Positions 1 to 11,577 of a stretch of DNA of 64,000 nucleotides are shown here, one piece after another. The DNA lies in contig OX463814.1 in NCBI GenBank assembly GCA_949825045.1, positions 33,498,383-33,562,382 of the forward strand, written 5' to 3'. Under the pieces are notes generated by a model. The model was not told the DNA's origin. It did not search any database and saw only the letters and a program-made list of their open reading frames with translations. Numbering within the stretch: the stretch's first letter is position 1; each line of letters starts with the position of its first letter. The DNA comes from Argyresthia goedartella. Taxonomy: Eukaryota > Arthropoda > Insecta > Lepidoptera > Argyresthiidae. The translations under genes and the position numbers were made by a program.

Positions 1-409
1 TATGGGGCTTCGTTAGAGGTCCAATGACACCCAAATCCGATTTACAGACTTTAATGATGGAATTTTAGTAATTTTATAACAGAGATGTTCTCACAAAAGG
101 CAATCCAAAACAGTAAATTTTGTTGAATAAAAATATTTGAAGGTAGCTTGATAGCACACTGCTTGAAGCGTTATATCTAATTGAAGACGCCTGACAAAAA
201 ATGATAGCAAGGATGCGCCTTGCGGCGTGAGTGGTTTCTGAACAGGCGCCTAGACAATAATAATTCTACTTGTTCATCCGATAAGCTTCAAGGAGTCAGG
301 GGTGTGAGGGGGTAGATTTTAATGAAAAATTCAAACGCAAATTTCCGGTTTCGCTCTCGAGGTCTGCAGCTCTCAGAGCCACCAGTGTACATATGTAGGT
401 AAGTTATAG
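1..409. other. Non-coding, nothing recognised
   Basis: AT-rich sequence with no supportable gene. The only long frame here, on the minus strand, runs through the LINE-tail repeat that follows and shows no domain. Confidence 0.5.
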
Positions 410-540
410 TTACAATTGGGTTAAACCCAATGGGTCTTCTCCCACAGTGGTCCAATGTAGAGAAGCGGCAAAAAATGACGTTTGCTAAGTATATGTAAAT
501 ATCTATAGTAATAAAGTACTTTGAATTTGACTTTGAAGCG
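410..540 (+). repeat. LINE 3' tail, 'TTTGAC' tail family
   Basis: Contains the block 'ctcccacagtggtccaatgt' followed by an AATAAA-like signal and a short tail resembling (TTTGAC)n. The same block occurs on the minus strand at about 55078-55140, downstream of a decayed reverse transcriptase, and at 63656-63800, where the tail repeat is clearer. I infer a 5'-truncated non-LTR element end; the family name is unknown. Confidence 0.55.
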
Positions 541-974
541 AAATGGCCACAGGTTTCGAAAGATTTCGAATGGGAGAAAACTATCAAGTTCGATGTACCC
601 TGTAACGATTACAAGGGGATGTAGAAATACGAAAAGTTTTACAAGTGTAAATGTTAATTACACCAAAAACATTTTCATGTGAAATGTTGCCAAGACGAGA
701 CCGTATGGCTCGCGCTGTCAAAAAATTATCAGATCTCATGTAGAGCCAAGCTTCTAACTCTACACCTCCTTACTCTATAAGCCCTAACTTCACAAACTCT
801 ACATCTTAGTCAAAATATGTGGCTTGGCCGTTTAGATGCCGTCACATGGACGTAAGGAGAAAAAATATCAGAATAACAAAATTTATGGATTGGATGCACG
901 AATGTTAGCCGATAACTTAAAGTTTTACAGACGATCAAAATCACTTTTTCTTGTTCGGGAAATGACAGTCATTT

Positions 975-1190
975 GGCGACCACTGTGGCGCTGCAGTTGT
1001 GGCTTTGCTTACTAAGCGAGAGATCCGGGTTCGATCCCCGGATGGGGATGAAGAAAAATAATAAAAATCCCAGGTATTTGATGTTTATATGTGTGTGATG
1101 TTGCTATTTCTGGTTCCCACGACACAGGGTATCCTAGCAATATATGAGTATTAAATGTTTATGTTATGTTATGTTACGTTGTGACATCGG
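975..1190 (+). mobile_element. tRNA-derived SINE, family 1
   Basis: The head has a pol III B-box-like 'gggttcgatccccgg', followed by a body with 'atgtttatatgtgtgtgatg' and 'cccacgacacagggtatcct', and a (TGTTA)n tail. The same order of blocks recurs at 12050, 20287, 33139, 34545, 36345 and 36555. It is not a tRNA gene because no acceptor stem can be formed. Confidence 0.8.
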
Positions 1191-2477
1191 CAGCATTTCT
1201 CCTGTTCATTCGGCCATGAATGTCACGATAAAAAAATAATCACCACTCTTCAAAGTCTTGCTAGACTCTTCATCTTTTTTCTCAACATGCAAGCTTTACC
1301 CAGAGCTATTACCATCCCAATGGCTGACTCCTATTTTAATGTAAAACGCCCGCTTTACTTACATGTACCGACAGAATATTTAAACATTCGTTAATATTTA
1401 ACTTTCTTTTTCCCGTGGCTCGCTGAAACAAATCTCATAAATATGTAATGCGCTGTTGAAGCTCTCTGTTTGTGTGAAGCGATCGAAGGGAATTATGATG
1501 GTTATGGAACCATGTCAAAGTTGTAGCGTAGTTATTAATTGGAGGAACAATATGTTATCAGTGAACTACTATACCCTGATTAATATAAAATATAAAATTG
1601 TATATACTATTAATTAAGCGAAACTTTAGGCTTATTGTAACACTGTAACCTTACTTTATCTTTAATACTTTTACGAACCGTTTATTTTGTTAATATATAA
1701 ATAAATAAATACATATATTTGTTCCTGCGAATTATATTGATCATCAATCAAAACGGTGACTAAATATGGATCACCGAATAATTAACTACACTGGATCTCT
1801 GCGATGGTAGGCAGAACCACAACCTCTGCGCCACAGAGGTCGATAAAAAGGCATTTCTTACATGATAAATAACCTATGTAACATTAATAAATGATAAGTT
1901 AAAAGTACCGTTTACAATTTGATTTCATTGTTGCTTCGTCATCTTCAGTACGTGATACGTTAAGCCAATGCCTGGATTCATTACCGATAGCTCAAACTTT
2001 GACGGACAATCATGCCGTCACTACCTTTCACTCAGAAATAACAGCGCCAGTGAATATAAGTGTCACTTATTTTTCCAGCAATCTGTGCCTTGACAAGGTC
2101 CCAGCTAATTGTTATTTGCTGCGTTTGTTTATGTTTAACTTAATTAAGTAACAGGCAAATTAAATCCTTGCATTGTAAATTTGGTAGTGATTTTTAGTAA
2201 CGCGTCTACTTCATTCGGACATTGTTTTCATAGTTTTATTACTCAGGTGATGCGGGAGTCAGTAAGGTCCCTGTTTTCCAACATTAGTAGGCACATACCT
2301 AATACTGTAATACTGTATCTCTTTTTTAGAGACAATCTCGCCTTTGTACATTTGTTTTCCTGTAACTTTTCGTAAAGTTCAAAGACCATGAAAAATTATT
2401 CATATTTTGTTACGATGTCTACTTACCTAATCTAACCTTGGCTTAGCTTAATTGCACCTTTTTCACAGAGTAATAGT
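1191..2477. other. Non-coding, minor repeat scraps only
   Basis: AT-rich, no gene seen. It holds the SINE head fragment at 1795-1845 and, near 2315-2360, a weak match to the LINE-tail block seen at 2860-3015 ('agacaatctcgcctttgtac'). Confidence 0.5.
1795..1845 (-). repeat. SINE family 1 head fragment
   Basis: Reads on the minus strand as the 5' head of SINE family 1 (the 'cctctgtggcgcagaggttg' portion), cut off before the B box. The body is missing. Confidence 0.6.
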
Positions 2478-2799
2478 AGTTTATGTGACTGCTACATAAT
2501 GGAGGGCATTAATACTCGAGAGTGGGTTTATGAAACGAGCCGAATATAATATTCATAATAATATCACTCGAGAGTTTTTATGCCTAATTATGTACAGTTA
2601 CATACACTAGTTTATCTACACACATATCATAAGCTCTCTTTGAAGTGTTCAGGAACCGTCAGGAAAATTACACATTATGGTCATAATGTGTAATTTTTCA
2701 GATAAGAAATGAGTTTTTACCAAGTACCAACATTATGCTGATCGTAACGTGCGGTTTTTGTACGCAGTAAAGAGGGTTTATGACATGTGTGTAGATAAA
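2478..2799 (+). mobile_element. Compound fold-back plus TIR MITE, copy A (internally deleted)
   Basis: Positions 2478-2610 form an imperfect palindrome centred near 2545 with 'actcgagagt' in both halves. It directly adjoins a short element, 2611-2799, with terminal inverted repeats beginning TTTATCTACACAC and continuing about 50 bp. Copies B (22746-23250) and C (62534-63029) have the same palindrome in the same relative place, so the two parts travel as one family. Copy A lacks roughly 170 bp of the interior present in the others. No coding capacity. Confidence 0.75.
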
Positions 2800-2859
2800 T
2801 ATTATAATGTAGTACTTACGTTCAAAGCTACCCCCAACAAATCGTTATGGCACTGCAAA

Positions 2860-3015
2860 TATCATCCCCCGCTCAACCATCAACTTTCCTACCATCACGG
2901 TTTGCTGGAAGAAATCTCTTGTTATAGATAAGCTCTCCTCTGCACCTTTTTTAACATAAGTTGTCTGTACGTCTGTTTTGTGTAGTGCAATAAAGAAATT
3001 ACGAAATTACGAATT
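2860..3015 (+). mobile_element. LINE 3' tail fragment
   Basis: Ends with 'gaagaaatctcttgttatag', 'gataagctc', an AATAAA signal and direct repeats of 'gaaattac'. The same block occurs at 6830-6985 (-), 14765-14945 (+), 28975-29160 (+), 32183-32330 (-, attached to a reverse transcriptase C-terminus) and in the palindrome arms. The 32-kb copy shows this is the 3' UTR of a non-LTR retrotransposon. Confidence 0.7.
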
Positions 3016-3663
3016 TTCTCTAAATCATTGCTTTGAAAGGCTGCATTGAGCCTCATTTCCATTATTGTCTAATAAATATGACCCAGATGTCTGTTTATCA
3101 ACCGTGAAGTGAACCGGAATGATCGTTGCTTTTAATAACAAAATTCTCCCCAGTTAATAAAACAGTAATGTTATGAAAACAGAATCCTACGATTCGGCAT
3201 GCGAAACGAAACATCCTGTGATGCTCGAGAAAGAATTTAATTTTGCATCATCCTCTGAGAATCTCAGAGGCATTCTCGAGGCAAGGATATTTTAAAAAGA
3301 TGATCGATGTTTTGTGTATTTATTTTACAGATCACTGAAGGTATTTTTTTGAAATTTATGCTGAGGGTCTGACTTATTTTAAAAGAATGCCTTGAATGTT
3401 AGTCGAGCAATATTTTATGTTTAGATGTTAGAAGTTATTTGATAACTCGGATAGCATAATAAATCATTACTTAAATAAGGCTTAATGACATATTAGGTAA
3501 CACGTACATTTAGAACAAATTAAAAATGAATGAACAACTATGAGAGCTGTCTTAAACACGAATAGAAGCTTTCTTCACACATTTGTGCAACTACAACTCA
3601 TAAATGATAAGAAATCAATAGATTTCAATCAGTTTCCTTCATGTGTGTGTTGTGTGTAAGAAG
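3016..3663. other. Non-coding, nothing recognised
   Basis: AT-rich; no open frame of note and no repeat shared with the rest of the window. Confidence 0.5.
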
Positions 3664-3918
3664 GAATTGAACAATATTAATAATAATACCTTGGACACTA
3701 TTAACACACATTATCTAGCCCCAAACTAGGATTCCCTGTATCTTGGGTACTAGACAACGAAACTTATATAGATAAATATTATATTTAGATATATAAACTA
3801 CCATGACTAGGGTACAAACATCCGTTCTCGTCAAACAAATATTTGCCCCCACCGGGACTCGAACCCGGGACCCTTGGCTTCGTAGTCAGGGTCACTGCCG
3901 ACTCGTCCATTCGGGAAG
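3664..3918 (-). mobile_element. tRNA-derived SINE, family 2
   Basis: On the minus strand the head reads 'gccgagtcggcagtgaccct' and then a B box 'gggttcgagtcccgg', followed by a body with 'tacccaagatacagggaatc' and an (ATT)n-like tail. The second copy is at 13886-14150 on the plus strand. The two families share the tRNA-like design but not the body. Confidence 0.8.
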
Positions 3919-4409
3919 TAGATTGTAAGAACTGACATATTAAGATTCCTACTGTTAAACTCTGATTAAAGTATTACTAGTTACCCACATTTACAATTAA
4001 ATAATAGCTATTAGCAAAATCATGAATTTTCTAACAAGTAAAACAGCACAGCAAAAGAACAAAAACTTATGATAGCAAACGGAATAAAACTAACCCGACC
4101 CGCTTGACCGGAGTAGGGGTCGTCATAACTCGAATCGTCCAATAATATTCCCATATTTTTTTCCAACAGCGATATTGGAATAAAAGGAGAGGAAGGCCGG
4201 CTTCCGCCCTGAAATTGCTAGGGGTCGCCACTTGCCATAAATAATAAACACAATCTGAACCGTGCCTTATTGCGCGATTTTGTGATGTCGCGTGATGTCT
4301 TTCGAATGGGATACCGGATAAGCATAGAAATAGGATTACAAAGGAGGTCATATTCTTAAACTCTTGTCAGATGTTCATTACAGCTTCTGTGTATTCTGAG
4401 AGTCACATT
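3919..4409. other. Non-coding, nothing recognised
   Basis: No repeat or domain identified. A 94-codon frame on the minus strand (4067-4351) shows no recognisable motif and is probably chance. Confidence 0.4.
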
Positions 4410-4800
4410 ATTTGTTGTGATTGAGGAGGCCGATGCGGGCTCTGCACTGCTTGCCACAACGGTCGCAAACAAATTCTGTGGTTGATGGTGGGGCCGGTTG
4501 TTTAACTCCTGTATCTTTCTCTTAAGTTTTTGGTTCTGCTCTCATCTTAGTATGTCTCCAGCTCGGTCTGTCCAGTGCCAGAAGCTCCCAGTTTTGATTT
4601 GAAGTGCTCCATGTCGTGCTTGCAGGAATCTTTAAACCTGAGCATTGTACTCATAACAGGTCCTTTTGCGTCAGTTATTTGGCCGAGCATCACTTTACGG
4701 GGTCGCCTGTCAGCACCTTATTTTTGTACGTGCCCCAGTCATTGCATTCTTCGCAATCGAGGAAGTCGTACAAATCACTCGCACTGTCAGCATCACTAAC
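4410..4800 (-). pseudogene. Decayed LINE C-terminus with C2H2 zinc finger
   Basis: Read on the minus strand, a segment starting near 4700 translates as RRPRKVMLGQITDAKG and then RFKDSCKHDMEHFKSKLG. This is the 'GKR..GRP..RYKD..K.D' signature found after the reverse transcriptase domain of several LINE groups. After a stop codon and a frame change, 4411-4485 encodes FVCDRCGKQC and ARIGLLNHNK, a C2H2-type finger (C-x2-C...H) as seen at the extreme C-terminus of some arthropod and mollusc LINE proteins. The reverse transcriptase itself is absent and the frame is broken several times, so this is a dead, 5'-truncated insertion. The family assignment beyond LINE is uncertain. Confidence 0.6.
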
Positions 4801-4904
4801 ACTCTAGAGAAAAAAAAACGCAAAGATGGTAAATTAAATCAAATCGCTTAAGTTGATACCCATCCCATTAAATCGATCATACGTATTAAACATACGCAAC
4901 AAAT

Positions 4905-5165
4905 ATAATTATCACCAAAACATTTTTTTCTTACCCAAAATGGGTAAATGATCACCAAAAATTGCAGAATATATCAGAGCAAAATACTGCGATAGCTTAG
5001 GTGAAAGGTAAAGGGGATGAGCGACGCGAAGCCCCTTTTATCCTTCGTGTTAGGTTGAACATGTAAAAAGAATAAAAAATTCTTAAAACATAAACTTAAG
5101 TACACAAAACATAAAAAAGAAGTGTGGTGATAATTTATCCAAACACTTGTGATCATGTACTAATT
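4905..5165 (+). repeat. Dispersed ~260-300 bp repeat, copy 1
   Basis: Core 'taaaggggatgagcgacgcg' with 'atccttcgtgttaggttgaa', flanked by 'atcaccaaaa'-type sequence at both sides, which suggests short inverted ends. Copies lie at 18600-18920 (opposite strand) and in both palindrome arms (38740-38950 and 53554-53764). Non-coding; possibly a MITE or a nonautonomous element of another class. Confidence 0.6.
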
Positions 5166-5859
5166 CTGGCAGTCATTTAGAATTTATTAGTAGTAAATTT
5201 TCCATTTTTTTTTTTTAATCGTTTAGAAACAAGAGTCAAACATACATTTTTGAGATCATCAAAACTTAACGTCAATCGACGAACAATATTGAATTGATAT
5301 CATTCAAAATCATTAAAAGGTACCCAATGTACCCAGTGTGTTAACCATCCATAATTGTGATCGTTGATTTTCTATACTCGGAGCATCGAAAGTGACTTTG
5401 ATTTTATTTCGGTGCTTTTTATCCTTAAAATACAATCCACTTCATCTTCGCAATATTTGTATTTGAATCTTAAATAAAGTTTTTATCAGGCGCTCGTTTT
5501 ACACGATTTCCCAAACAACAAAAGAGAAGAATGTATTTCAAAGCGCATTTACATATCTCCCCTCCTGATTTGGAAGTCTTTAATCATTCAATATTAAACC
5601 CCAACGGTAATAGATCGATTTTGTACCTACTATTATCGTAAATACATCAAATGTCTCAACTTGCTGTGATTGAGACCGCCTTTCTCTTGTTTAGAGTAAA
5701 TGAAAACGGTCTCTACCCTCCGAGAATAAATAAATAGATCGCAGTGATACGGCTAGCCACCTCTTAGGATTATTAAGTATTGATTGATGGAGTTGGGAAT
5801 CGATTTGCATTCGATTGCTAAACTTTGACTACAATAGAGCTGTGAAGGAGTGTTATCAG
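5166..5859. other. Non-coding, nothing recognised
   Basis: AT-rich with no supportable gene or repeat. Confidence 0.45.
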
Positions 5860-5985
5860 TCGTCATAGCTGTGGCGATTAGTTTGCCCCGTAACACGCAA
5901 AATGGAGTATTGAATAAAGCTAAGTGTGGGCGCAATTCTGTCTCTGCTACCCCATATGGGAAATGTCCATCTTTAGATTATATTG
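5860..5985 (+). repeat. Dispersed repeat, 'acgcaaaatggagtattgaa' family
   Basis: Shares the block 'cacgcaaaatggagtattga' and the terminal 'ccccatatgggaaa' with 17378-17490. The downstream part of this type of repeat ('gggaaaaggggtgacgctat') is also seen at 22681-22735 and a related fragment at 7115-7155. Probably a LINE or SINE 3' portion; family not recognised. Confidence 0.5.
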
Positions 5986-6829
5986 GAATCGATAAGCAAT
6001 GTCATCCTATATCGAGTAGAATGAGGCCTCTAGACCCTTACTTGGGAAATCGAACGCACATTACCAAACAACCCTCTTATGAATAAAGACAAGACAACAT
6101 AACCGACACATATCCAAGTAGATCACATAATTAATATTATAGGAAAGGTTTACCTGAACCTCCATCACTGTAACACGAAACGGTGGACCCTAATAAATGT
6201 CTAACGTCGGCCCATATTATCCTTTTAGTGAATATATTCCACGACAAGAATAAGGTAAGAGAAGATTACACTTACAACTCATGAAAACATGGAGAACAGA
6301 ATGATTTTATGATAAATACCAGCTTTTCACCATAAGAACAAAAAGGGCCCTAATGGAAATAGTCTTGTTTTGTTTGGTTTAAAAATTGTTATTTTGCATC
6401 AACATCTATTCTTAAAACCATTTAAGAAATCCATTACGAATTCATGAATTTATTCGTTTTCAGAAGTAAAAAGTTACGTCTGTTACACATGCATTCATAG
6501 GCTTTATATAAAATTATAGCTGTTGCCCAGGGCTTCCCTCTTGTAAAGTCGTGCAAAAACAGCCAGTAAATACTAACTTACTAACCAACGAAAAAGACGT
6601 CTCCTCTATACCAACTGGGCAACTAAACAGTTTTTAGTTTCATACAACTATAAACCCCTATTTCAAGTTGCCCGCGGCATCGTTTCATACAACTCTAGGA
6701 CCCCCACCATCGCCGCTCCCGCTTTACCAATTTTGTGGGGGGCTGTAATTTGAAAATCTCTGACTGAAATGGTCGCCTGCATTGTTCAACTTCCTATCTG
6801 TCAAATTAACAGATTTCATAATTTCATAA
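5986..6829. other. Non-coding, possible old repeat at 6595-6760
   Basis: The part 6640-6760 ('tttcatacaactataaaccc', 'catacaactctaggaccccc') has two related copies of a short block and looks like a dispersed lepidopteran repeat, but I cannot delimit it. The rest is AT-rich and unremarkable. Confidence 0.35.
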
Positions 6830-6985
6830 CTCATAATTTCTTTATTGCTCACAAATCATTAAAATAACAAGTTTTACATTAAAATAGTTTACAAAGGCGA
6901 GATTATCTCTAGCAAGAGATCTCTTCCGGCAAACCAAGTCAGTATGAGAAAGGTTCATCGCTGAGTACGGGTAGACCTACATATG
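6830..6985 (-). mobile_element. LINE 3' tail fragment
   Basis: Minus-strand copy of the tail at 2860-3015. It has the same paired blocks ('gagatctctt' and 'tagagataatctcgcctttg') and an AATAAAG signal followed by 'aaattatga' repeats. The reverse transcriptase portion is absent. Confidence 0.65.
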
Positions 6986-7093
6986 TGTCTTTTTTATTTT
7001 TTTCTGGTACGTACACACATAAATATTACAACTCAATAAATAACTATACAAGTGCCTGCACTACATACATTAAATATAAATCCTAAATGTAAA

Positions 7094-7155
7094 ATATATA
7101 TATATATATATAAAAGCGTCACGCCTTTTCCCGTACGGGGTGGCAGAGGATGACC
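7094..7155. repeat. (TA)n microsatellite and short dispersed block
   Basis: About nine TA units, then 'gcgtcacgccttttcccgta', a fragment I take to be related to the repeat at 22681-22735. Confidence 0.5.
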
Positions 7156-8087
7156 ATCTTTGTCCTGAACTACTACAATGTAACATTAAAAACACATCTT
7201 TGCTCCTCAGGTCTCACTGTGGTCAACATAAAACGTAACAAGATGGATTTCCATTCTATCTCGCTTCCAACTAGCATACAACGTTCTGTTAGGGGGGAAA
7301 GGGAAAGAAACAACAAAGATAGGGACCTAATTTCATCTTGAACCACAAACTGTCAATCCTGAACAGAGGAACAGAACCCACATTTGTAGCACGAAGAGCC
7401 CAAACTATACCAGACATCACAATTGCCAATTTCTTAGCTTCAAACCTTATTATTAAATTTCATGCACCGACCGCAGATAGATTACCTTTGGAATAAAAAC
7501 TATAAACCTAACTTTTAAACAATTCAGAAACCCCAGGTTTTCCTTGCTCCAACAATAGCCAGTTCATATCACTACTCACAAACGAATTAAATTGAAAAAG
7601 CTATCAATCACCCTAATTAGTTAAGACAGCAATAATAAATATCTACCATGACTCATGCCCTCTAATGACTGCTGAACCATTCAATGTTAGGTATATAAAA
7701 CACCAAATTATTTCTTAATAGATATAACCATTAATTCAAAAAACTACTTGATTACACTCTGGCGTAGTAAAATAAAAGTACTAACTGGCCTACTTACAGA
7801 ACATTTAACAAACACTTGCAAATTACATGTGCAACAGAGAGCTCCCTATGCATGGAGTGCATAGAAGTGAATGAAACCATGCTGCTTCCACCAAAGAAAC
7901 TAGGATGGCAATCCGGGGAGAAGCTACATCGACCTCAGAGCTTCCCGAACATCCGGGCTTCCTTATTCAGCTGGTGCAGGAGTGCGGATGTCTGAATTTC
8001 AGGACCGGGTGCAGGGACATGGACAAATGTCCCTCGCAAGTGGGCCAGGTTCAGGCACTTAAACCGCCTGAAGAAGATGAAGAACAT
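7156..8087. other. Non-coding, nothing recognised
   Basis: No domain or shared repeat. The frame at 7905-8126 overlaps a dispersed repeat and is not considered a gene. Confidence 0.45.
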
Positions 8088-8205
8088 TACCAAACCTGCC
8101 CACAAAAATTTACGAGAATCGGTTGAGAAATGGAGAACAGCCGGTAATCCGGACAGACATACGAAAGCATTTTTGCCCAATCTGAAAAGGAGACCTTCGT
8201 CGTGA
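8088..8205 (+). repeat. Dispersed repeat shared with 56444-56573
   Basis: Shares 'aaacctgcccacaaaaattt', 'acagccgg', 'acatacgaaagc' and 'ctgaaaaggagac' in the same order with 56444-56573. Non-coding; class unknown. Confidence 0.55.
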
Positions 8206-9876
8206 TTCGCGCTCGCTCGGTCGATGAGTAAATTCTAACCAAAAATATGCTAATAAATAGAAAGCAGTATATTTTACGGTGTTGAGATAAACGACTACCT
8301 CACAACGTGACGACTGACTTAGTTTAGGTATAAGGAAACTAAATTTTGCAAATGTACAGACCCGCTTTGTAATGTATTTATAATATTTTAATTTGGTAAT
8401 AAACTATTGGATGTGTTTTGATAGATTTGAGTCAGGACTTTGAATTTTATAAGCTTAACTAGACAACGCAAAAATACCATTTAAATTTCTGGCATAAATG
8501 CATTGTACTTCCGTCACTTTTAGACATATTAATATAACTTGTTATATGTAGTAGATATGTACATGTAAGCCCAGACAGATAAGAAAGGTAGACAGACGCT
8601 TCAAAATACCGTCCATTAGAGAAGTGACTTTCTTTTTGCTTTCGTACTGAAAGTTCGTGTCAGGTCTGTGAAGTTATGCTCCTCTAGTTCACTCCACTGG
8701 GAGCTACTTCCGACCAAGCGAATCGATAGGAGCAGAAATATATCTTCAAGTTATTACTTAATGGCTTGAGTTTGAAAAGTACTTGTTTTTAATGACATTC
8801 CCTTTTTCAAAGTAATGTAAGCGCGGTACACTGGCAGGTAGGGAAATTGTTTGAGTTTAATTTGATAATGGGTTAATTTGAATTAATAAAATATTGCTAG
8901 TCGTATGCGGTGGCATAACCTTACGGATATGGTAAATATTGTATGGAAATAGAAAAGTGCCAATACAACTGTAATTCATGACATTATTACGCTACTTCCT
9001 CCACCTATTCCTGGAAGCAATACCTGAAGTTTTACAATTATAAAAGTAATAACAACGTGTTTCGCGAGGTAATTTTATACTCACAACCTACAAGTACAGA
9101 CACGTACAAAAGTTAGAAACAATAACGCCCCGTGCAGCGTGCGCCTATGCTGGAAATTACCATAATGCTGAATAACACGGTTCCCTCATGGGAACTCACA
9201 CGTGGACCAACATAGAGAAAAACGTTTGTTCCTGACAGTTCGCCAAATATACCTCGGGAACCCAGAGACCAGAAATGCGGTTATAAATATTGTGACGCTG
9301 CAAAAATAACAGTACATTGCGTGACTCTACCTTTGTTGTAGGATAAAATAAATACGTAAGAATGTAGTTGCTAATTGATGTTTTCTTTGAAGGGAACATG
9401 TCTTTGCGTGGGACTGATACTTGTATAAGGTAGAGTTTTTCGATAAATAGGGTAACTATAGTCTTATATTTGGTCACAACCAACCGACTTGTATCTATAA
9501 AACTTCCAAACATATTTGAAACATTGCTAATGTACCACCCAGATAAATATCAAATCCATAAAAGTTACCTTCGTAACATTGCTTTCTTTTACAGATTTCA
9601 GAGAGCTGTAAGTTTTCAGAGATTGAAAATGCCTCATACATCGGAATAACTGAACTGTCTGTTGTTTATAGATATTATAAACAACGTACACACGACAAAG
9701 AAGATCGGTTTGCAGGGCACACAAACACCAGTCTTTGTGTGCGTAACGTTGCCAATAGCTACGATTAGCAATGCACACTAACACAGTATTCGTGTTAATG
9801 TCGCGTCTGTGTGCGTTTTTCTGATCCCATACATTCATTGATTATGACGCAAGTTTTCACAGCTTTATGCAAAGTA
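8206..9876. other. Non-coding, nothing recognised
   Basis: AT-rich. Two minus-strand frames of about 100 codons (9196-9513 and 9527-9838) show no domain, and the second contains two copies of a short 'tgtgcgtaac' block. I do not call genes here. Confidence 0.45.
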
Positions 9877-9948
9877 GTCGATAGCCTAGTGGATTAGGTG
9901 CTAGAATTACGATATGTAGATAAAGGTTCGATCCCTCAAAGGAAATTA
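9877..9948 (+). repeat. tRNA-like SINE head
   Basis: An A-box-like 'tagcctagtggattaggtgc' and B-box-like 'aaggttcgatccctc' are spaced about 35 bp apart, as in tRNA-derived SINEs. No acceptor stem is present. A similar head in the other orientation is at 11757-11845. Confidence 0.5.
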
Positions 9949-10191
9949 TTTTTTAGAAGCTACGAGTATTATTAAATTCACATAGCATCGAATATAAATT
10001 GATTACAATTGTTTAACCAAACTAGAGTTCGAAGAGTTGTAAACTTGCCCGGTAAAAAGGCCATAGTCTACCTTCTTTATTTAAAATGTAACAGCTACCC
10101 TCTTTAAAATTGTTTTGCGTCTGCGCGCTCTCAGCATTAGTTGTATTGCATTTCGTTCCTTGTAAATTGTGATTGAGATTTGTTATCTATC

Positions 10192-11302
10192 ATGGAAAGT
10201 CATCTATCCACTTTTAAAAAGGCGGAAATCATTGTTTTGTATGAACAAAACATTTCAATTAGCGAGATAGCACGACGTTTAATGATATCGGTGAGTTATG
10301 CATATAAAAAATAAATTTGAAGGTTTTTTATAAATTATGATTATAATTATACCTTGTGTTACTACTTCATTGTATTTTTTTCTTATTTTACAGAGAAGAA
10401 CAGTGCAACTGTGGGTTCATAGGTATGCAGATTCTGGACATGTTGAAAGTCGTCGACCAGGCCCACAGCCTGTAGCCTACACAGCTGCATCTGATCGCCA
10501 TCGCGACATCATTGCAGCGCATAACAGCAATCCGTTTGCCAGCACCCGGTCTACGGCGACACTTCATAATGTAACACTACAAACAGTTCGCAATCACTTA
10601 CGAGCTGATGGTTTAAGATGTCGGAGACCAGCGAAGAAGATTATGATGTCTAATGAGCATCGTGAAGACAGAGTGCGGTTTGCCCGTGAATATTTGGACT
10701 TTGATTGGTGTAATAATGTTGTTGTTTTTAGTGATGAAAAGACTTTTAGATCAGACAAGGATGGGCGTAAAATACTGTGGAGAAGAAATAATGAACGATA
10801 TAGTTTAGCAAACATTCTACCGTGCAGGTGTAGTGGCCGTATTACTTTGGGATATTGGGGATGGATGTCGTCGATGGGCCCCGGTGAATTAGTGCAAGTG
10901 AGTGCTCGCAACACTGCTCAAGGATACTTGGATATTTTACAGAACGTCATGTTACCAACCGTACGAACTGTATATCCGGATGAGCATATATACTTTGTCC
11001 ATGACAATTGCGCTGTGCATCGCGCCCATATTGTGCAAGAATGGTTTAACAAGCAAGAATCCTTGACAGTTATTGACTGGCCTTCTAAAAGCCCTGATTT
11101 AAACCCCATCGAAAATCTATGGGGACATATGGTGCTCAATTGGGATCCATCGAATGTGAGATCTAGGTCTAATTTAGATGAAGTTGTTACTTCAACCTGG
11201 GAGATAATGCGAGGCACTGACATGTGTTGGAATATGGTCACTGGCATGAGAAGTAGACTACAACAAATAATAGTAAGAGAAGGAGCTCCACTAAGATATT
11301 AA
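10192..11302 (+). CDS. Tc1-like (IS630-Tc1-mariner) transposase, two exons, DD35E
   Basis: Transposase for cut-and-paste movement of a Tc1-like element. Exon 1 is 10192-10290 and exon 2 is 10394-11302, joined across a 103-bp intron with GT (gtgagt) and AG (ttttacag) ends, giving 335 residues, a normal length for the family. I chose the ATG at 10192 because it opens with an N-terminal helix-turn-helix (FKKAEIIVLYEQ, then ISEIARRLMIS) that continues directly into exon 2 (RRTVQLWVHRYADSG). The catalytic domain shows FSDEKTF (D147), FVHDNCAVH (D237) and SPDLNPIENLWG (E273), so 35 residues separate the second D and the E. No stop or frameshift was found, and an AATAAA lies at the stop codon (11302-11307). 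I could not identify terminal inverted repeats, so mobility is unproven; the copy may be a coding remnant that is still open. Confidence 0.85.
10291..10393 (+). other. Intron of the Tc1-like transposase
   Basis: Begins gtgagttatg and ends ttattttacag, with an AT-rich interior and stop codons in the exon 1 frame. It splits the helix-turn-helix coding region. Removal joins two stretches that together read as a continuous Tc1-like N-terminus. Confidence 0.8.
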
Positions 11303-11577
11303 ATAAAACATAACCATTAATATGTGAAAGCTTTGTGTTATCATAAGATAAGGTGATTTATATGTCTATGATGTTATTGCTACTTCAGGTTAGAAGTTAT
11401 CACATAATTTCTAATTGCTTAGCATGTTGATTCATAGCTTATATATCATCAACTGCGACATCTGTCCTTGTCTGACTAAAACTAAAATAAGTAAATTAAG
11501 TGTAGTTTATTATAACAAACTAGTAATAAATTATTATTAGGACGAAATATAATTTTGTTTTATTATGAAAAAAATAA

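Noticed and set aside
3664..3918. True tRNA genes at the tRNA-like heads (also 975, 13886, 17218, 33139, 34545)
   Set aside because: A and B boxes are present but no acceptor stem pairs, and each is followed by a shared non-tRNA body. These are SINEs.
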